Below are positions 27,259-36,955 of a stretch of 64,000 nucleotides of DNA, one piece after another. Source of the DNA: Coleofasciculus sp. FACHB-1120 (lineage in GTDB: Bacteria > Cyanobacteriota > Cyanobacteriia > Cyanobacteriales > FACHB-T130); the NCBI RefSeq assembly GCF_014698845.1, contig NZ_JACJTV010000015.1, forward strand, positions 62,001 to 126,000, read 5' to 3'. The number at the start of each line of letters is the position of its first letter. Positions within the stretch are counted from its first letter, which is position 1. The notes below the pieces were generated by a model. That model saw only the letters and a program-made list of their open reading frames with translations, ran no database searches and had not been told where the DNA came from. Made by a program: the position numbers and the translations under genes.

Positions 27259-27768
27259 TTTCCTTTAATTTATTGTTTATCTTACAAAAACAAGCGGTTT
27301 ATTTCCCTCATCATTATGCAAATTGTTTAATTTACAAAGTTAATTCTGCTTCTTGTATTTGAATTTTGTTAATCTGTAATAATATCTGTTTTGATTTAGA
27401 ATATGTACCCCTTCACTAAATAAAAATCTATTTATCTGTTCCTTTAAAGCAAAATTTACCAGTATAATTTATGAAAAGTTTTATAAGCATTACACGTTAA
27501 TTTATTATAATTTTACTCTCAAAAAATTAAAATTATTAGATTTAAAAATTTTATATCTAATACTTATCAAAATTAAATATAAGAAGTTCTTGCCTGCCTA
27601 TGATAACTAACCTTATTAATTAAACCTAGGTAGCTGTCAAGCCACCTAGAATGAAAAAATCAGCGAAGACAGGAAAACAATGTAGAGGGAGATTCTTTCC
27701 CAGCCTGGTATATAAAGATACCGTTATTAAGATCCCTGCAATAACGGGTAAAAACCAACCCCTGAAGC
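27259..27768. other. AT-rich intergenic region between the two signalling genes
   Basis: 510 bp of strongly AT-rich sequence. It has one convincing hairpin at its right end (27719-27750). The rest should hold the promoter of the response-regulator gene. No gene or RNA is evident. Confidence 0.5.
27719..27750 (-). terminator. Probable terminator of the PAS-histidine kinase gene
   Basis: Arms TACCGTTATT and AATAACGGGTA form a stem with an 11-nt loop. Read on the minus strand it starts 19 bp past the kinase stop and is followed by TCTTTATAT, a weak U-tract. Confidence 0.6.
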
Positions 27769-30700
27769 TTAACAATCCTCATTCAACGGTAACTTAATCG
27801 TAAAGGTTGTACCTACTCCGACTTCACTTTCTACGGTAATTTGACCTTTGTGTAAGTCTACGAACTTTTTAATAATCGCTAATCCTAAGCCCGTACCCGG
27901 AATATTGCCAACATTAGAAGCTCTATGGAAGGTTTCAAATAATCGTTGGCGATCTTGTGGAGGAATGCCAATACCTTGATCTTTAATCTGGAAGGTAGCT
28001 TCCCCATTGTGGCAGGTAAGCTCGCATTTTATAATGCCCCCCCCAGGGGTATATTTAATACCATTTGAAAGTAAATTACTGAGGATGTGGCGCAGCAGTT
28101 TCTCATCGATCGAAGCGGCGGGACAGGCTCCCTTACTTGTAAAAATCAGGGAATGGCGATCGCCCGCTGTCAGTTGCATTTCTGCTACAAGGTCTTGGCA
28201 GAATGTTTCTAGCTCTATCGGGGCAGGATTAAACTCTGTCTTGCCAGCTTCGGTTTTGCCAATCAGCAGCACTTCATCTAGCATCCCGTTCATCCGTTGA
28301 ACAGCAGTCTGAATCCGATGCAGATGAATCTTTTTCTTGTCTTCTGTCCATTTAAAGCCGTAATTTTCAAGCAATCCAGCAGAAAATAAAATCGTTGCTA
28401 ATGGGGTGCGAAATTCGTGGGAAGTCATAGAAACAAAACGGGATTTGAGTTCGTGGAGTTCCTTTTCTTTTTCCAGTGCGCTATGAATTTCTTCTTCTGC
28501 CCGCTTGCGTTGCATGAATAATCCCAATTCAGTTGAAGCGGAAATTAGCTCGATGAGTCGTTCGTCCTCCTCACGAGATTCAAACATATAAAAGACGAGG
28601 ACGGTTAGGACACTATCATGATTCACAATTGGAATTCCTAGCGCGGCTTTCAGTCCAGCTTTCATCGCCTGCTGACCACGCAGATAAACTTGATTGGACT
28701 CAATTGAAACATCTCGTCGCCACTCTGGTTGTTTCGAGACCCAGACGCGCCCAGGCAACCCAGTACCTGGGGGAAATGTATACACTTGGCTAGATTTTCG
28801 GAATTCCTCTAGACTATCGGCACGGCTATACCAAGCGGGACTGCATTCGAGAACACTGCCATCGGAACGTGGAATCCAGGCTTCCCCAAAATCCCAGCCA
28901 GTTGCTTCACAGACTTTCTGGAGTGCTATGAATAGCGCAGAGTGAAAGTCTTGAGACTCAAAAATAGCGTGGGTCATGGTTTGCAGGAAACGAACCTCCT
29001 CCTCCGTTCGCTTGCGCTCGGTGATATCTTCTGCAATCCCAGCAATTCGATAGACTTGCCCTACCTCGTCTCGAACTGGAAAGGAGCGATCGCGTATCCA
29101 TCGAATCGTCCCATCCGGGCGGATAATCCGATATTCGTAGTCGTCCACTTCTTGCTGGCGTTTTTCAAACCCATCTATCACCGACTGCCGATCTTCTGGA
29201 TAAATCGAATCCAGCCAAGATTCAGGCTGCTGATAAAGGCTTTCGCAAGTTTGTCCCCATACTTGCTCGTAAGCGGGACTGATATAGAGCATCTGTTTCT
29301 CATCGGGAGTCGTCATCCAGAAAACTTGCGGAATATTTTCCGCTAGTTGGCGGAAGCGCTCTTCCGATTCCCGTAGCGCTGCTTCTATCTGCTTGCGTTC
29401 GGTAATGTCTTGAATGGTAGCAGTACTAAATTGCGGGGCACCATTGGCAGTGCGAATCAAAGAAACGGTCAAATAGCCCCAAGCCACATGACCATCTTTG
29501 CAGATATAGCGCTTTTCCAATTGGTAAGAATCCCGGTTTCCAGCAATTAACGCTTGGTAAAGTTCCCAGTCTGTCATCACATCATCTGGATGCGTCAACT
29601 CAGTGAAAAGCATCCCTTGTAGTTCTTGTTCGCTGTAACCTAAAATTTCCTGAAACTTAGGATTACTCGCCAACAGCCGCCCCTCTAAGGTGGTCAGGAC
29701 AACACCCATCGCTTCTCTTTCAAAAATTGTTCGGAATCGCTCTTCGCTTTCCCTCAGCGCCTCTTCAGCTTGTTTACGTTCGGTAATGTCCCGATCGATA
29801 CCGCGATAGCCACGAAACTTTCCAGAGGCATCAAAAATTGGGACGCCACTGGTTTCGAGAACAACTCGATGACCGTTTTTAGGGATGTTGATATTTTCTA
29901 GGCAAGAGAATGGAATTGCTTGGGCAGCAATTGGCCCAAAAGTGTTCGCAATCCGAAAGGCCTCTTCCGGCGGCATGAAGTCAAAGGGAGTTTTTCCCAA
30001 CACTTCTTCAGGTTCGTAACCTAAGATGTCGCGCACTTTGGGACTTGAGTAAGTGTAAATAGCGTTTTCATCCAGTTCCCACACCCAATCACTGGTGGTT
30101 TCCAGCAAATTGCGGAACCGTTCCTCGCTTTTTTGCAATGCCTCCTCTGCCAGTTTGCGTAGCGTGGCGTGCCGGAGGCTTTCGCTGATATCCCGAATAA
30201 TACTTAATAAAACTCTTTGATTATCAATTACCCAGCTTTGGCAACTAACTTCTACTGGAAAAGTGCTGCCATCTTTGCGGCGGTGAGTGGTGGTAAATAA
30301 GATGCCCCGATCTTCTGCTTGCTCCAGTGCTTGGGCGATCGCTATTTGCGTTGGAGGATCTCGTAAGTCCTGAATGTTTAAGGTTAAAATCTCTTCGCGT
30401 TCGTAACCGTATGCCTGAATTGCTGCTTGATTCGCTTCGATAATTTGCCCTTGATGACCAATAAACAAAACAATGTCACGAGCGTGTTCCGACAGCAATT
30501 GATAATGCTTTAGGGTTTCTTGGGCAAGCTTGCGTTCGGCAATCTCCCCTTGGAGTGCTTGGACAACTTCTTCTAACTCAGCAGTACGCTCTTGAACTCG
30601 GATTTCTAACGCTTCATTTGCTTGTCTTAAGGCTGTTTCTGCCTGCTTGCATAACATCGTCTGCTGCTGCCTTTCGCTGATATCTGCGGTGCTGCCGTAG

Positions 30701-32001
30701 TAATAGAGGATACCGTCTTCTATAACAGGTCGAGCTGTAATTTCAAACCAGCGATCGCCTCTATGAAGAGTGTGAAAAAGATAAACAACCTGATAGGGTT
30801 CGCCTTTAGTAATCGCTTCCCAAGCTATCCGAATTGCTTCTTGGGATTCATGTCCCAAATCGACTCGATCATCCCAAACTTGATAATTCTCAAAAAATGC
30901 CTCTGTAGAAATGCCACTAAGTTCGGTCAGGATCTCACTGGCATGGATAAACTGGGTGGTGGCAGGGCAAAACTTCCAGACAAAACTGGGCAGCATATTG
31001 AAGATTTGATTAATCTCGCCACTACTTCGCTGGATTAACGCTTCAGCGGCTTTGCGCTCTGTAATATCTTCCAATGTTCCCAAAATCCGAATAACTCTTT
31101 GTTGTGGTTCATCCCACTGCGATCGCGCAGAATCTCGCAACCATCGAATCTCACCACTTCGGGTCACGATCCGGTATTCGGTAATCCCAGAGTGACCAGA
31201 AACCAGGTTAAGCAAGTTTTGCTGGACTTTTAACCAATCATCCGGATGAATGAGCTGCCGCCAGCCTTCAGGAGTGCTAATTTCGGCGAAAGTGTAACCG
31301 CTAACTTGCAAAAAGGCTTCTGATACCCATTCGGTTATTATTTGACCGTCAGGGGCAACTCTGATGCAATAAGCATCAGAGGTCAGTTCTGAGATAACGC
31401 GATATTGTTCCTTACTGTCGAACAGTGCTTGCTCTGTTCGCCTACGACTGGTAATGTCTTCAACGGTGCCTTCGTAGTAAAGTAGCTTGCCATTGCGATC
31501 GCGCACAGCACGGACATTAGAAGAAGTCCAAATGCAACTGCTGTCAGGACGATTGACTTGAGATTCAAATCCCGTTACGACATCAGATTTTTGAAGTAAC
31601 TGGTACAACTCCAAGTTGCTAGCGTGCCAATGAAAATTGCTAATTAGGTCACTCGGTGAGTTGTAACCATAAATGCGTGCCAGTGCTGGATTTGCACTGA
31701 TATAGCGTCCATCGTTTGTAACTTGATAAATCCCCTCAGCGGCGTTCTCAAAGAGCCGGTGGTAATTCTGCTCGGATTGTTGCAATTGTAAGCTAGTGCG
31801 AATTAGAACATACAGCAAACCGCTAGTAGATAGAATAAACCCCCAATCTTTTAGTATCTCTACCTGGATGGAAAAAGCTAATTTATTTGTAAAAAGATTG
31901 AAAATTATATCAGCAAAAATAATAGAAATGCTGCTAAGTAAAGTATAGATAAATACAAGTTTATAAACTGGATTTTCTGTTGAGGCAAGCTGACTTTTCA
32001 T
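27769..32001 (-). CDS. Multi-PAS/GAF sensor histidine kinase
   Basis: 1410 residues. Two N-terminal hydrophobic helices (LVFIYTLLSSISIIFADIIF and ILSTSGLLYVLIRTSL) anchor it in the membrane without a large periplasmic domain. Seven PAS domains follow (openings near YHRLFENAAEGIYQ, YRVISELTSDAYCI, INQIFNMLPSFVWK, YQLLSEHARDIVLF, FRNLLETTSDWVWE, FRTIFEREAMGVVL, FRQLAENIPQVFWM), mostly with a PAC tail ending DITERK. A GAF domain (ALFIALQKVCEATGWDFGEAW) precedes HisKA (SMTSHEFRTPLATI, phospho-His in SHEFRTP) and HATPase_c (NLLSNGIKYTPGG, DQGIGIP, GTGLGLAI). All kinase boxes are intact. The response-regulator-EAL gene downstream may be its target. Confidence 0.95.
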   Translation of the reverse strand: MKSQLASTENPVYKLVFIYTLLSSISIIFADIIFNLFTNKLAFSIQVEILKDWGFILSTSGLLYVLIRTSLQLQQSEQNYHRLFENAAEGIYQVTNDGRYISANPALARIYGYNSPSDLISNFHWHASNLELYQLLQKSDVVTGFESQVNRPDSSCIWTSSNVRAVRDRNGKLLYYEGTVEDITSRRRTEQALFDSKEQYRVISELTSDAYCIRVAPDGQIITEWVSEAFLQVSGYTFAEISTPEGWRQLIHPDDWLKVQQNLLNLVSGHSGITEYRIVTRSGEIRWLRDSARSQWDEPQQRVIRILGTLEDITERKAAEALIQRSSGEINQIFNMLPSFVWKFCPATTQFIHASEILTELSGISTEAFFENYQVWDDRVDLGHESQEAIRIAWEAITKGEPYQVVYLFHTLHRGDRWFEITARPVIEDGILYYYGSTADISERQQQTMLCKQAETALRQANEALEIRVQERTAELEEVVQALQGEIAERKLAQETLKHYQLLSEHARDIVLFIGHQGQIIEANQAAIQAYGYEREEILTLNIQDLRDPPTQIAIAQALEQAEDRGILFTTTHRRKDGSTFPVEVSCQSWVIDNQRVLLSIIRDISESLRHATLRKLAEEALQKSEERFRNLLETTSDWVWELDENAIYTYSSPKVRDILGYEPEEVLGKTPFDFMPPEEAFRIANTFGPIAAQAIPFSCLENINIPKNGHRVVLETSGVPIFDASGKFRGYRGIDRDITERKQAEEALRESEERFRTIFEREAMGVVLTTLEGRLLASNPKFQEILGYSEQELQGMLFTELTHPDDVMTDWELYQALIAGNRDSYQLEKRYICKDGHVAWGYLTVSLIRTANGAPQFSTATIQDITERKQIEAALRESEERFRQLAENIPQVFWMTTPDEKQMLYISPAYEQVWGQTCESLYQQPESWLDSIYPEDRQSVIDGFEKRQQEVDDYEYRIIRPDGTIRWIRDRSFPVRDEVGQVYRIAGIAEDITERKRTEEEVRFLQTMTHAIFESQDFHSALFIALQKVCEATGWDFGEAWIPRSDGSVLECSPAWYSRADSLEEFRKSSQVYTFPPGTGLPGRVWVSKQPEWRRDVSIESNQVYLRGQQAMKAGLKAALGIPIVNHDSVLTVLVFYMFESREEDERLIELISASTELGLFMQRKRAEEEIHSALEKEKELHELKSRFVSMTSHEFRTPLATILFSAGLLENYGFKWTEDKKKIHLHRIQTAVQRMNGMLDEVLLIGKTEAGKTEFNPAPIELETFCQDLVAEMQLTAGDRHSLIFTSKGACPAASIDEKLLRHILSNLLSNGIKYTPGGGIIKCELTCHNGEATFQIKDQGIGIPPQDRQRLFETFHRASNVGNIPGTGLGLAIIKKFVDLHKGQITVESEVGVGTTFTIKLPLNEDC

Positions 32002-32301
32002 GACTACCAGATATCTCTATGTAATATTCATCACCTTCCAAAATTCAAGCCTTAACCTAACCTTAACGACTGCGTTGGCAAAATTCTTTTTTCAAGCTAT
32101 TTTAACGAAATTAACTTGTCGGTAATCTAGATCACGAAACATCTTAACAGCTACACATCTTTAGATAGATGTAAAAATTAACTCAACAAATTATAGCTAT
32201 TGTTCATCGTCAGCGCGATGACAGCAACATCAGACAAGGGCAGAGAAAATGCTCTGCCCCTAAACTAAAAATTTCTGATTTTCCTAAAAATCTCTTGACG
32301 C
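32002..32301. other. Intergenic region between aldo/keto reductase and histidine kinase genes
   Basis: 300 bp. It should contain the promoter of the kinase gene and the 3' end of the reductase transcript, with a hairpin at 32238-32259. Nothing else is seen. Confidence 0.5.
32238..32259 (-). terminator. Hairpin downstream of the aldo/keto reductase gene
   Basis: GGGCAGAG and CTCTGCCC form a perfect 8-bp stem around AAAATG. It lies about 43 bp beyond the reductase stop. There is no good U-tract, so it may be a dispersed repeat acting as a 3' stabiliser. Confidence 0.5.
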
Positions 32302-33429
32302 TTATTCCCAAAGCCGACGCCTAGGTTGCCCATTCAGACGCTGGTGAGAATCTCGCAAAAGTGCTGGAATGTCCAACTGTTCAGGGCATCGAGGTAGACA
32401 GTCACCACAGTCAGTGCAGCGATCGCCTTTCATCCCCGGAAACCAGTGACCGGCATTTTCAAACATTCGGTAGCGGTATTGACCATAGTCCGTCATGTCA
32501 TAGGCAACCGCTAAATTACGCAGACGCAATATTTCTGGAATATTGATGTTTTCTGGGCAAGGCAAACAAGCGTAGCATTGACTACATAAATCTGGGGAGA
32601 TTCCGCCTAAATGAGCTTGTAAGCGGTCAAAAACGGTAATTTCCTGCGGTGTCAGGGGTTTATCGCACTCAGCGACCGCCAAACATTCCTTTAACTCCTT
32701 GGGGTTCGCAGGACCAAGGCTGAGGGTAGTAATGCGGCGATCGCTCAACAGAAACCGATAAGTTAGTTCTAGAGGGGAGAAAGGATGGCACAGATGTTGA
32801 AGCGTTTCCGGTGGCGTGTAGAGTAACCCCCCCTTATCCGCTGGCGAAATAATAAAAATTCCCATATCCTTTTGGTTGGCTAACTCAACCGCCGGAGCAT
32901 GGCGCTGGAAGAAGTAATAATAATGCAGGTTGATGAATTCAAACAAATCTGTTTTAATCGCCGCTAGAATCACCTCCAGCGACCCGTGGGTGGAGAAGCC
33001 AACGTGTCGAACTCTGCCATCTGCCACGGATTCCTGTACCGCCTGCATACAGCCTCCATCCGCTTGCACCCAGTTTAAATGTTCCCAGGTGTTGAGACCA
33101 TGAATCGCCAGACAATCCACAAAGTCAGTCCGTAGGTTCAATAGCGACTCATCAATCCACCGACGCATCGTATCAGCGTCACTGCTTGGGGGAAGTTTGG
33201 TAGTGATGTAAAGCTGTTCTCGCGACTGGGGCAATCCCGCGGCTAAAGCGGCACCGAGATACTCTTCGCTTTTGCCGTAACCCCTCGCAGTTTCTAAGTG
33301 ATTAATTCCCAAAGCAACGGCTTGATGCACCGTCTGGTAGGCATCTTCAAAGGAAGCCAGACAGCGCATCGTCCCGCAGGAAAACACTGAAAGCGGTAAA
33401 TTCGTTTTTCCAAACCGCCGATAACGCAT
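32302..33429 (-). CDS. Aldo/keto reductase with C-terminal 4Fe-4S ferredoxin domain
   Basis: 375 residues. The TIM barrel starts MRYRRFGKTNLPLSVFSCG. The catalytic positions are visible, with a conservative change: ETARGYG in place of DTAxxYG (Glu for Asp, Tyr kept), the lysine in YITTKLPP and the histidine in DCLAIHGLN. The C-terminus carries two cysteine clusters, CSQCYACLPCP and CTDCGDCLPRCP, enough for two 4Fe-4S clusters. Such fusions are common in bacteria and archaea and are presumed to link ferredoxin to carbonyl reduction; substrate unknown. Confidence 0.93.
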   Translation of the reverse strand: MRYRRFGKTNLPLSVFSCGTMRCLASFEDAYQTVHQAVALGINHLETARGYGKSEEYLGAALAAGLPQSREQLYITTKLPPSSDADTMRRWIDESLLNLRTDFVDCLAIHGLNTWEHLNWVQADGGCMQAVQESVADGRVRHVGFSTHGSLEVILAAIKTDLFEFINLHYYYFFQRHAPAVELANQKDMGIFIISPADKGGLLYTPPETLQHLCHPFSPLELTYRFLLSDRRITTLSLGPANPKELKECLAVAECDKPLTPQEITVFDRLQAHLGGISPDLCSQCYACLPCPENINIPEILRLRNLAVAYDMTDYGQYRYRMFENAGHWFPGMKGDRCTDCGDCLPRCPEQLDIPALLRDSHQRLNGQPRRRLWE

Positions 33430-33529
33430 AAAAAGTAAAAAGAAAGAGCAAGAGAAAGCTGCGCTCGCCCAAGTAAAAAGTCCATTTTCTTGCTTTTGGC
33501 TTTTGCCTTTTACTTTTACCTTAGGTGTG

Positions 33530-34030
33530 CTACGATTCCGTGCTGGAGCCTCCTCGCTGGATCAAATCTTCCGGTCGCAGCCTCGAGACAAAATCACGGA
33601 AAGCTCGGCGTTCTGCCTCATCGGCATCCCGGTCAACGGGGATAGAAGCATCGGCAATGACTTCTTCCATCACCCAAATCGGGCTGCCAGTGCGGATGGC
33701 GATCGCGATCGCATCACTAGGCCGAGCATCAATCTCCTTTTTTACCTCACCCTGCCGGACACTCAGGATCGCATAAAAGGTATTGTCCTGAAGCGAGTGA
33801 ATGATGATCCGCTCTAAGGTCATATTCCAAACGTCCAGGATATTAACCAGGAGGTCATGAGTTAGGGGACGGGGAGGGGTTTGTTTTTCCAAAGCGCTGA
33901 TAATTGCCTTTGCCTGATCTTGTCCAATATAAATTGGCAAGGCTCGTCGCTCCGAGGCATCTTTGAGCAACACTATCGGACTGCGCGTCACAGCATCTAA
34001 TGCAATTCCAGCGACTTTCATTTCAATCAT
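33530..34030 (-). CDS. Bifunctional nuclease (BFN/DUF151) family protein
   Basis: 166 residues. MKVAGIALDAVTRSPIVLLKD, RRALPIYIGQDQAKAI, RPLTHDLL and EIDARPSDAIAIAIRTGSPI are the conserved blocks of the family. Plant and thermophile members show both DNase and RNase activity; the role in cyanobacteria is not settled. AGAGG lies 8 nt before the ATG at 34030 and favours this start over the ATG at 34021. The C-terminus is acidic and ends after RLRPEDLIQRGGSSTES. Confidence 0.93.
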   Translation of the reverse strand: MIEMKVAGIALDAVTRSPIVLLKDASERRALPIYIGQDQAKAIISALEKQTPPRPLTHDLLVNILDVWNMTLERIIIHSLQDNTFYAILSVRQGEVKKEIDARPSDAIAIAIRTGSPIWVMEEVIADASIPVDRDADEAERRAFRDFVSRLRPEDLIQRGGSSTES

Positions 34031-34422
34031 CAGCTTGGCCTCTAGAACACGGTAGGCGTCGGGGGGGATAAAGCAAAGCTATAAACTGGTACTGGAGGTA
34101 GTGGGTTCTAACAAACACGCTTGCGGTTCTAATCACCTTACCAAGCGACGGTACAACCAGCTATGAAGACTCGGTTAAGTTGGGATCAACAAAGCTGTAT
34201 CTCCCAGTATGCCTCAGTCTTAGAACGATTCGCTGGAGATTTTACTAAAAAATATAGACCGATTGCCTTCATCCCTCAGCTTGTTGTTCGCTATCAGTTA
34301 TCAGTGGGTCGAAATTGGGTTAATTACATCGAAAATCGAGTTGTTTTTCCGTTTTTCCACTGAAATCATGACCGATGAGTGTTTGCCAATGACCGTTATT
34401 TAGTTAATTTCACTTAAAAACA
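34031..34422. other. Intergenic region before riboflavin synthase
   Basis: 392 bp between divergent genes. A 66-residue frame (34163-34363) was judged to be chance. I see no FMN riboswitch motif and no strong hairpin. Confidence 0.5.
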
Positions 34423-35130
34423 GTGTTTACCGGATTAATTCAAGCTCTAGGAACTATTAATTCTCTCGGAGAAGACCGTTTTGGGCTTTCCTGCCTGGGG
34501 GATACTTGTCAGCGGATGCTGGCAGATTTAGCCATCGGCGATAGTGTGGCGGTAGATGGCGTTTGTCTGACGGTAGAGGAAATTTCGCCTCAAGGCTTTG
34601 TGGCAACCGCTTCTCCGGAAACTCTCAGTCGCACCACCTTAGGACAACGAGAACAAGCCGCCGCCTACGTGAATTTAGAAACCTCTCTCCGGGTTGGCAG
34701 CAAGCTAGGGGGGCATTTCGTGACAGGTCACATAGACGGAATCGGCTGTCTGCAAGAGTCGGTACAAACCGCGACTTCCTGGGAAATGCGGTTTGAGGTA
34801 CCGGCAGCAGAGGATGCGGGGCAGCGCCAGATTGCTCGGTACATCATCCCCAAAGGCAGTATTGCCGTCAATGGCGTGAGTCTAACGGTGGCAGAGTGCG
34901 ACCCTGATGGCAGTTGGTTTAAGGTGGCGGTAATTCCTCATACTTATGCGGAGACAAACCTACCTTATTTACAGACTGGCAGCTTGGTGAATTTGGAAGG
35001 AGATATTCTGGGCAAGTACGTAGAAAAATTTCTGCGTTATCCAGCACGAACTGCTGGGCAGGATGCACCCGCTACGATCGGGATGGATGGAATTACACCC
35101 GCTTTCTTGGTAGAACACGGGTATCTTTAA
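34423..35130 (+). CDS. ribE: Riboflavin synthase, alpha subunit
   Basis: 235 residues from a GTG start giving MFTGLIQALGTI, the invariant N-terminus of the enzyme. Two lumazine-binding repeats are clear: VAVDGVCLTVEEI then GGHFVTGHIDGIG, and IAVNGVSLTVAEC. It dismutates two 6,7-dimethyl-8-ribityllumazine molecules to riboflavin, as a trimer. The C-terminal ~25 residues (ATIGMDGITPAFLVEHGYL) extend a little beyond the minimal enzyme. The RibD-type reductase of the pathway is encoded separately near 44.6-45.3 kb. Confidence 0.97.
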   Translation: MFTGLIQALGTINSLGEDRFGLSCLGDTCQRMLADLAIGDSVAVDGVCLTVEEISPQGFVATASPETLSRTTLGQREQAAAYVNLETSLRVGSKLGGHFVTGHIDGIGCLQESVQTATSWEMRFEVPAAEDAGQRQIARYIIPKGSIAVNGVSLTVAECDPDGSWFKVAVIPHTYAETNLPYLQTGSLVNLEGDILGKYVEKFLRYPARTAGQDAPATIGMDGITPAFLVEHGYL

Positions 35131-35171
35131 CAATCAAAAATTAAAAATTCATCTTTTTTAATTTTTAATTC

Positions 35172-36863
35172 TTAGCTACCTGGTTGAGGAGCTAACGGAG
35201 CTGATGATGTTGACGGAGCTGCGGGAGCGGAATGGGCTGTTTGCAAGGCTTTGATCATTTGCGCCAGACCATATTCCAAGTAGGCATCTGAGTCTATTGC
35301 TATCCAGCCTTCTTGCGTTAGCTGGCGGATTTCAAAGTGCAGGTGGGGACCTGTGGAATTGCCGGTACTCCCAACCCGCCCAATCACGGTTCCTTGTTCG
35401 ATCTGTTGACCAGGTTGAACCAAAATTTCCGACAGGTGAGCATAGAGAGTTTCTTCGGTTCCGTTGTGTTTGAGGACAACGGCTTGACCATAGCCGCCCA
35501 TCCAGTCAGCGATCGCAACCTTCCCTGCAAAAGCTGCCAAAACAGGTGTACCCAGAGGTGCCCCCAAGTCAGTACCCGCATGGAACCGGCGAGTACCAGA
35601 AATCGGATGCGTCCGCCAACCGAAAAGCGAGGTAATTGGCGCAGGAATCGCCAGTGGGAAAATTAAGCTGGTATTGCCGTTAGCCAAGCCCCGGAAAATG
35701 GTCGGAATCGGAGCTTTGTATTCGGGCACATTGAACGGAATAGAGCTTTGGCTGGTTCCGACGTTATTAGAAGCGATCGCAGTCGAGTGAGTAGCGGTAG
35801 AGGAACCCAAAGACCTGGCTCGACGACGGTTAACTGAGCGAATGCCCTGAGAGCGATCTCTTCTTGAGCCAATTGCCACAGGATTAGCAGAGGCAATCAA
35901 GATTTGCTGACGGATCTCCCGTTCTGGCTGGTTTACCCCCAAACGAGCGCGGCTGAGTCTACGATTCGCGTCCCCAGAAGTCCGGAATACTTCTGGTACG
36001 TCTGTGTCACTTGCGTACTCCCTACTACCTCTAGTCGGGTAGGTTAATCTAGCCGTTTCCCTCAGACGGTTGGTGTTCCTAGAGGGTATCCGTGCAACAC
36101 CACAGCCTCCGCCAGACAAACCCTGTCCGCTCTGCAAGACTCTTTGACATCCTGTTGACCGTTCCGACAGGACAACGGCAGGTCGTTCATCGTAATCACG
36201 AATCGGTTCCTTGGCTCTACCCGTGGCACCAAGATTATAGTCAGTCGGATCGATATAGCTATTGTTGTAGTCGCGGGAATTCATCCCACTCTTTTCAGCT
36301 TTGCTCGGTCTAAGCTTGGGAGGCTTCACATAAGAAATTGTGTTTGGCTCCACCAACCTGGGAGCAGCAAGTTTTGCTTTTCTGGGAACGGCGACCGAGG
36401 TTTCTGGTGCTGATACTGGAAGCGAGCGACGACGGACAACAGCGGGTTCTGGAGCTGAACGTGAACGGCGGCGGACAGATGTTGCCTCTAACGCACGCTG
36501 ACGCGCCAAGCGGCGGCGACGGACACCCGATGAAGCGTTCTCTGCTGCTGGAGTCGAGCGACGGGGTACAACATTTTTCTCTGGTTCTGGTGCTGAAGCT
36601 GAACGGCGACGAACAACCGTCGGCTCAATTCCTTTTCGGGAGTTCGTCTCCATTTTTACAGTAGGCGGTGCCTCTTGAGTGGCACCGCCTACTGTGTCTA
36701 TGCTTGGATCGCTTTGTGCCCAAACTAAGCCGCTGCTGAGGACACCGAGACCTCCAATCCAACTGAGTCCCTGCACCAGGGGACGGCGGCAAAACAGACC
36801 AAACGGAGTACAACTAGGGTGGTTTCGCTGGCTCATTTCCGAATCACTCCTCATCTCACTCAC
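35172..36863 (-). CDS. Exported M23 (LytM/NlpD-type) peptidoglycan endopeptidase
   Basis: 563 residues. An N-terminal hydrophobic segment (LSWIGGLGVLSSGLVWAQ) is a probable signal sequence. Residues ~40-330 are low-complexity and very Arg/Ser/Pro-rich, with repeated VRRRSxSAPEP-type motifs. The C-terminal LytM domain has the complete zinc set: HAGTDLG, then HLHFE in GPHLHFE, with YAHLSEI between. It should cut peptide cross-links in peptidoglycan during growth, division or septal-junction formation. The basic linker might bind the acidic wall polymer, which is inference. Confidence 0.93.
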   Translation of the reverse strand: MSEMRSDSEMSQRNHPSCTPFGLFCRRPLVQGLSWIGGLGVLSSGLVWAQSDPSIDTVGGATQEAPPTVKMETNSRKGIEPTVVRRRSASAPEPEKNVVPRRSTPAAENASSGVRRRRLARQRALEATSVRRRSRSAPEPAVVRRRSLPVSAPETSVAVPRKAKLAAPRLVEPNTISYVKPPKLRPSKAEKSGMNSRDYNNSYIDPTDYNLGATGRAKEPIRDYDERPAVVLSERSTGCQRVLQSGQGLSGGGCGVARIPSRNTNRLRETARLTYPTRGSREYASDTDVPEVFRTSGDANRRLSRARLGVNQPEREIRQQILIASANPVAIGSRRDRSQGIRSVNRRRARSLGSSTATHSTAIASNNVGTSQSSIPFNVPEYKAPIPTIFRGLANGNTSLIFPLAIPAPITSLFGWRTHPISGTRRFHAGTDLGAPLGTPVLAAFAGKVAIADWMGGYGQAVVLKHNGTEETLYAHLSEILVQPGQQIEQGTVIGRVGSTGNSTGPHLHFEIRQLTQEGWIAIDSDAYLEYGLAQMIKALQTAHSAPAAPSTSSAPLAPQPGS

Positions 36864-36955
36864 TCTATAAAGTCATTCTGGCTAGTGTTTTTGGTGTAAA
36901 GACATGCTTATTGTCGTTTACCCCATCCATTTTCACTTCCAGAGCTTATGTAAAA

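Noticed and set aside
34163-34363. 66-residue frame between the BFN gene and ribE
   Set aside because: No ribosome-binding site, no family features, and it includes CTATCAGTTATCAGTG-type repeat sequence common in intergenic cyanobacterial DNA.
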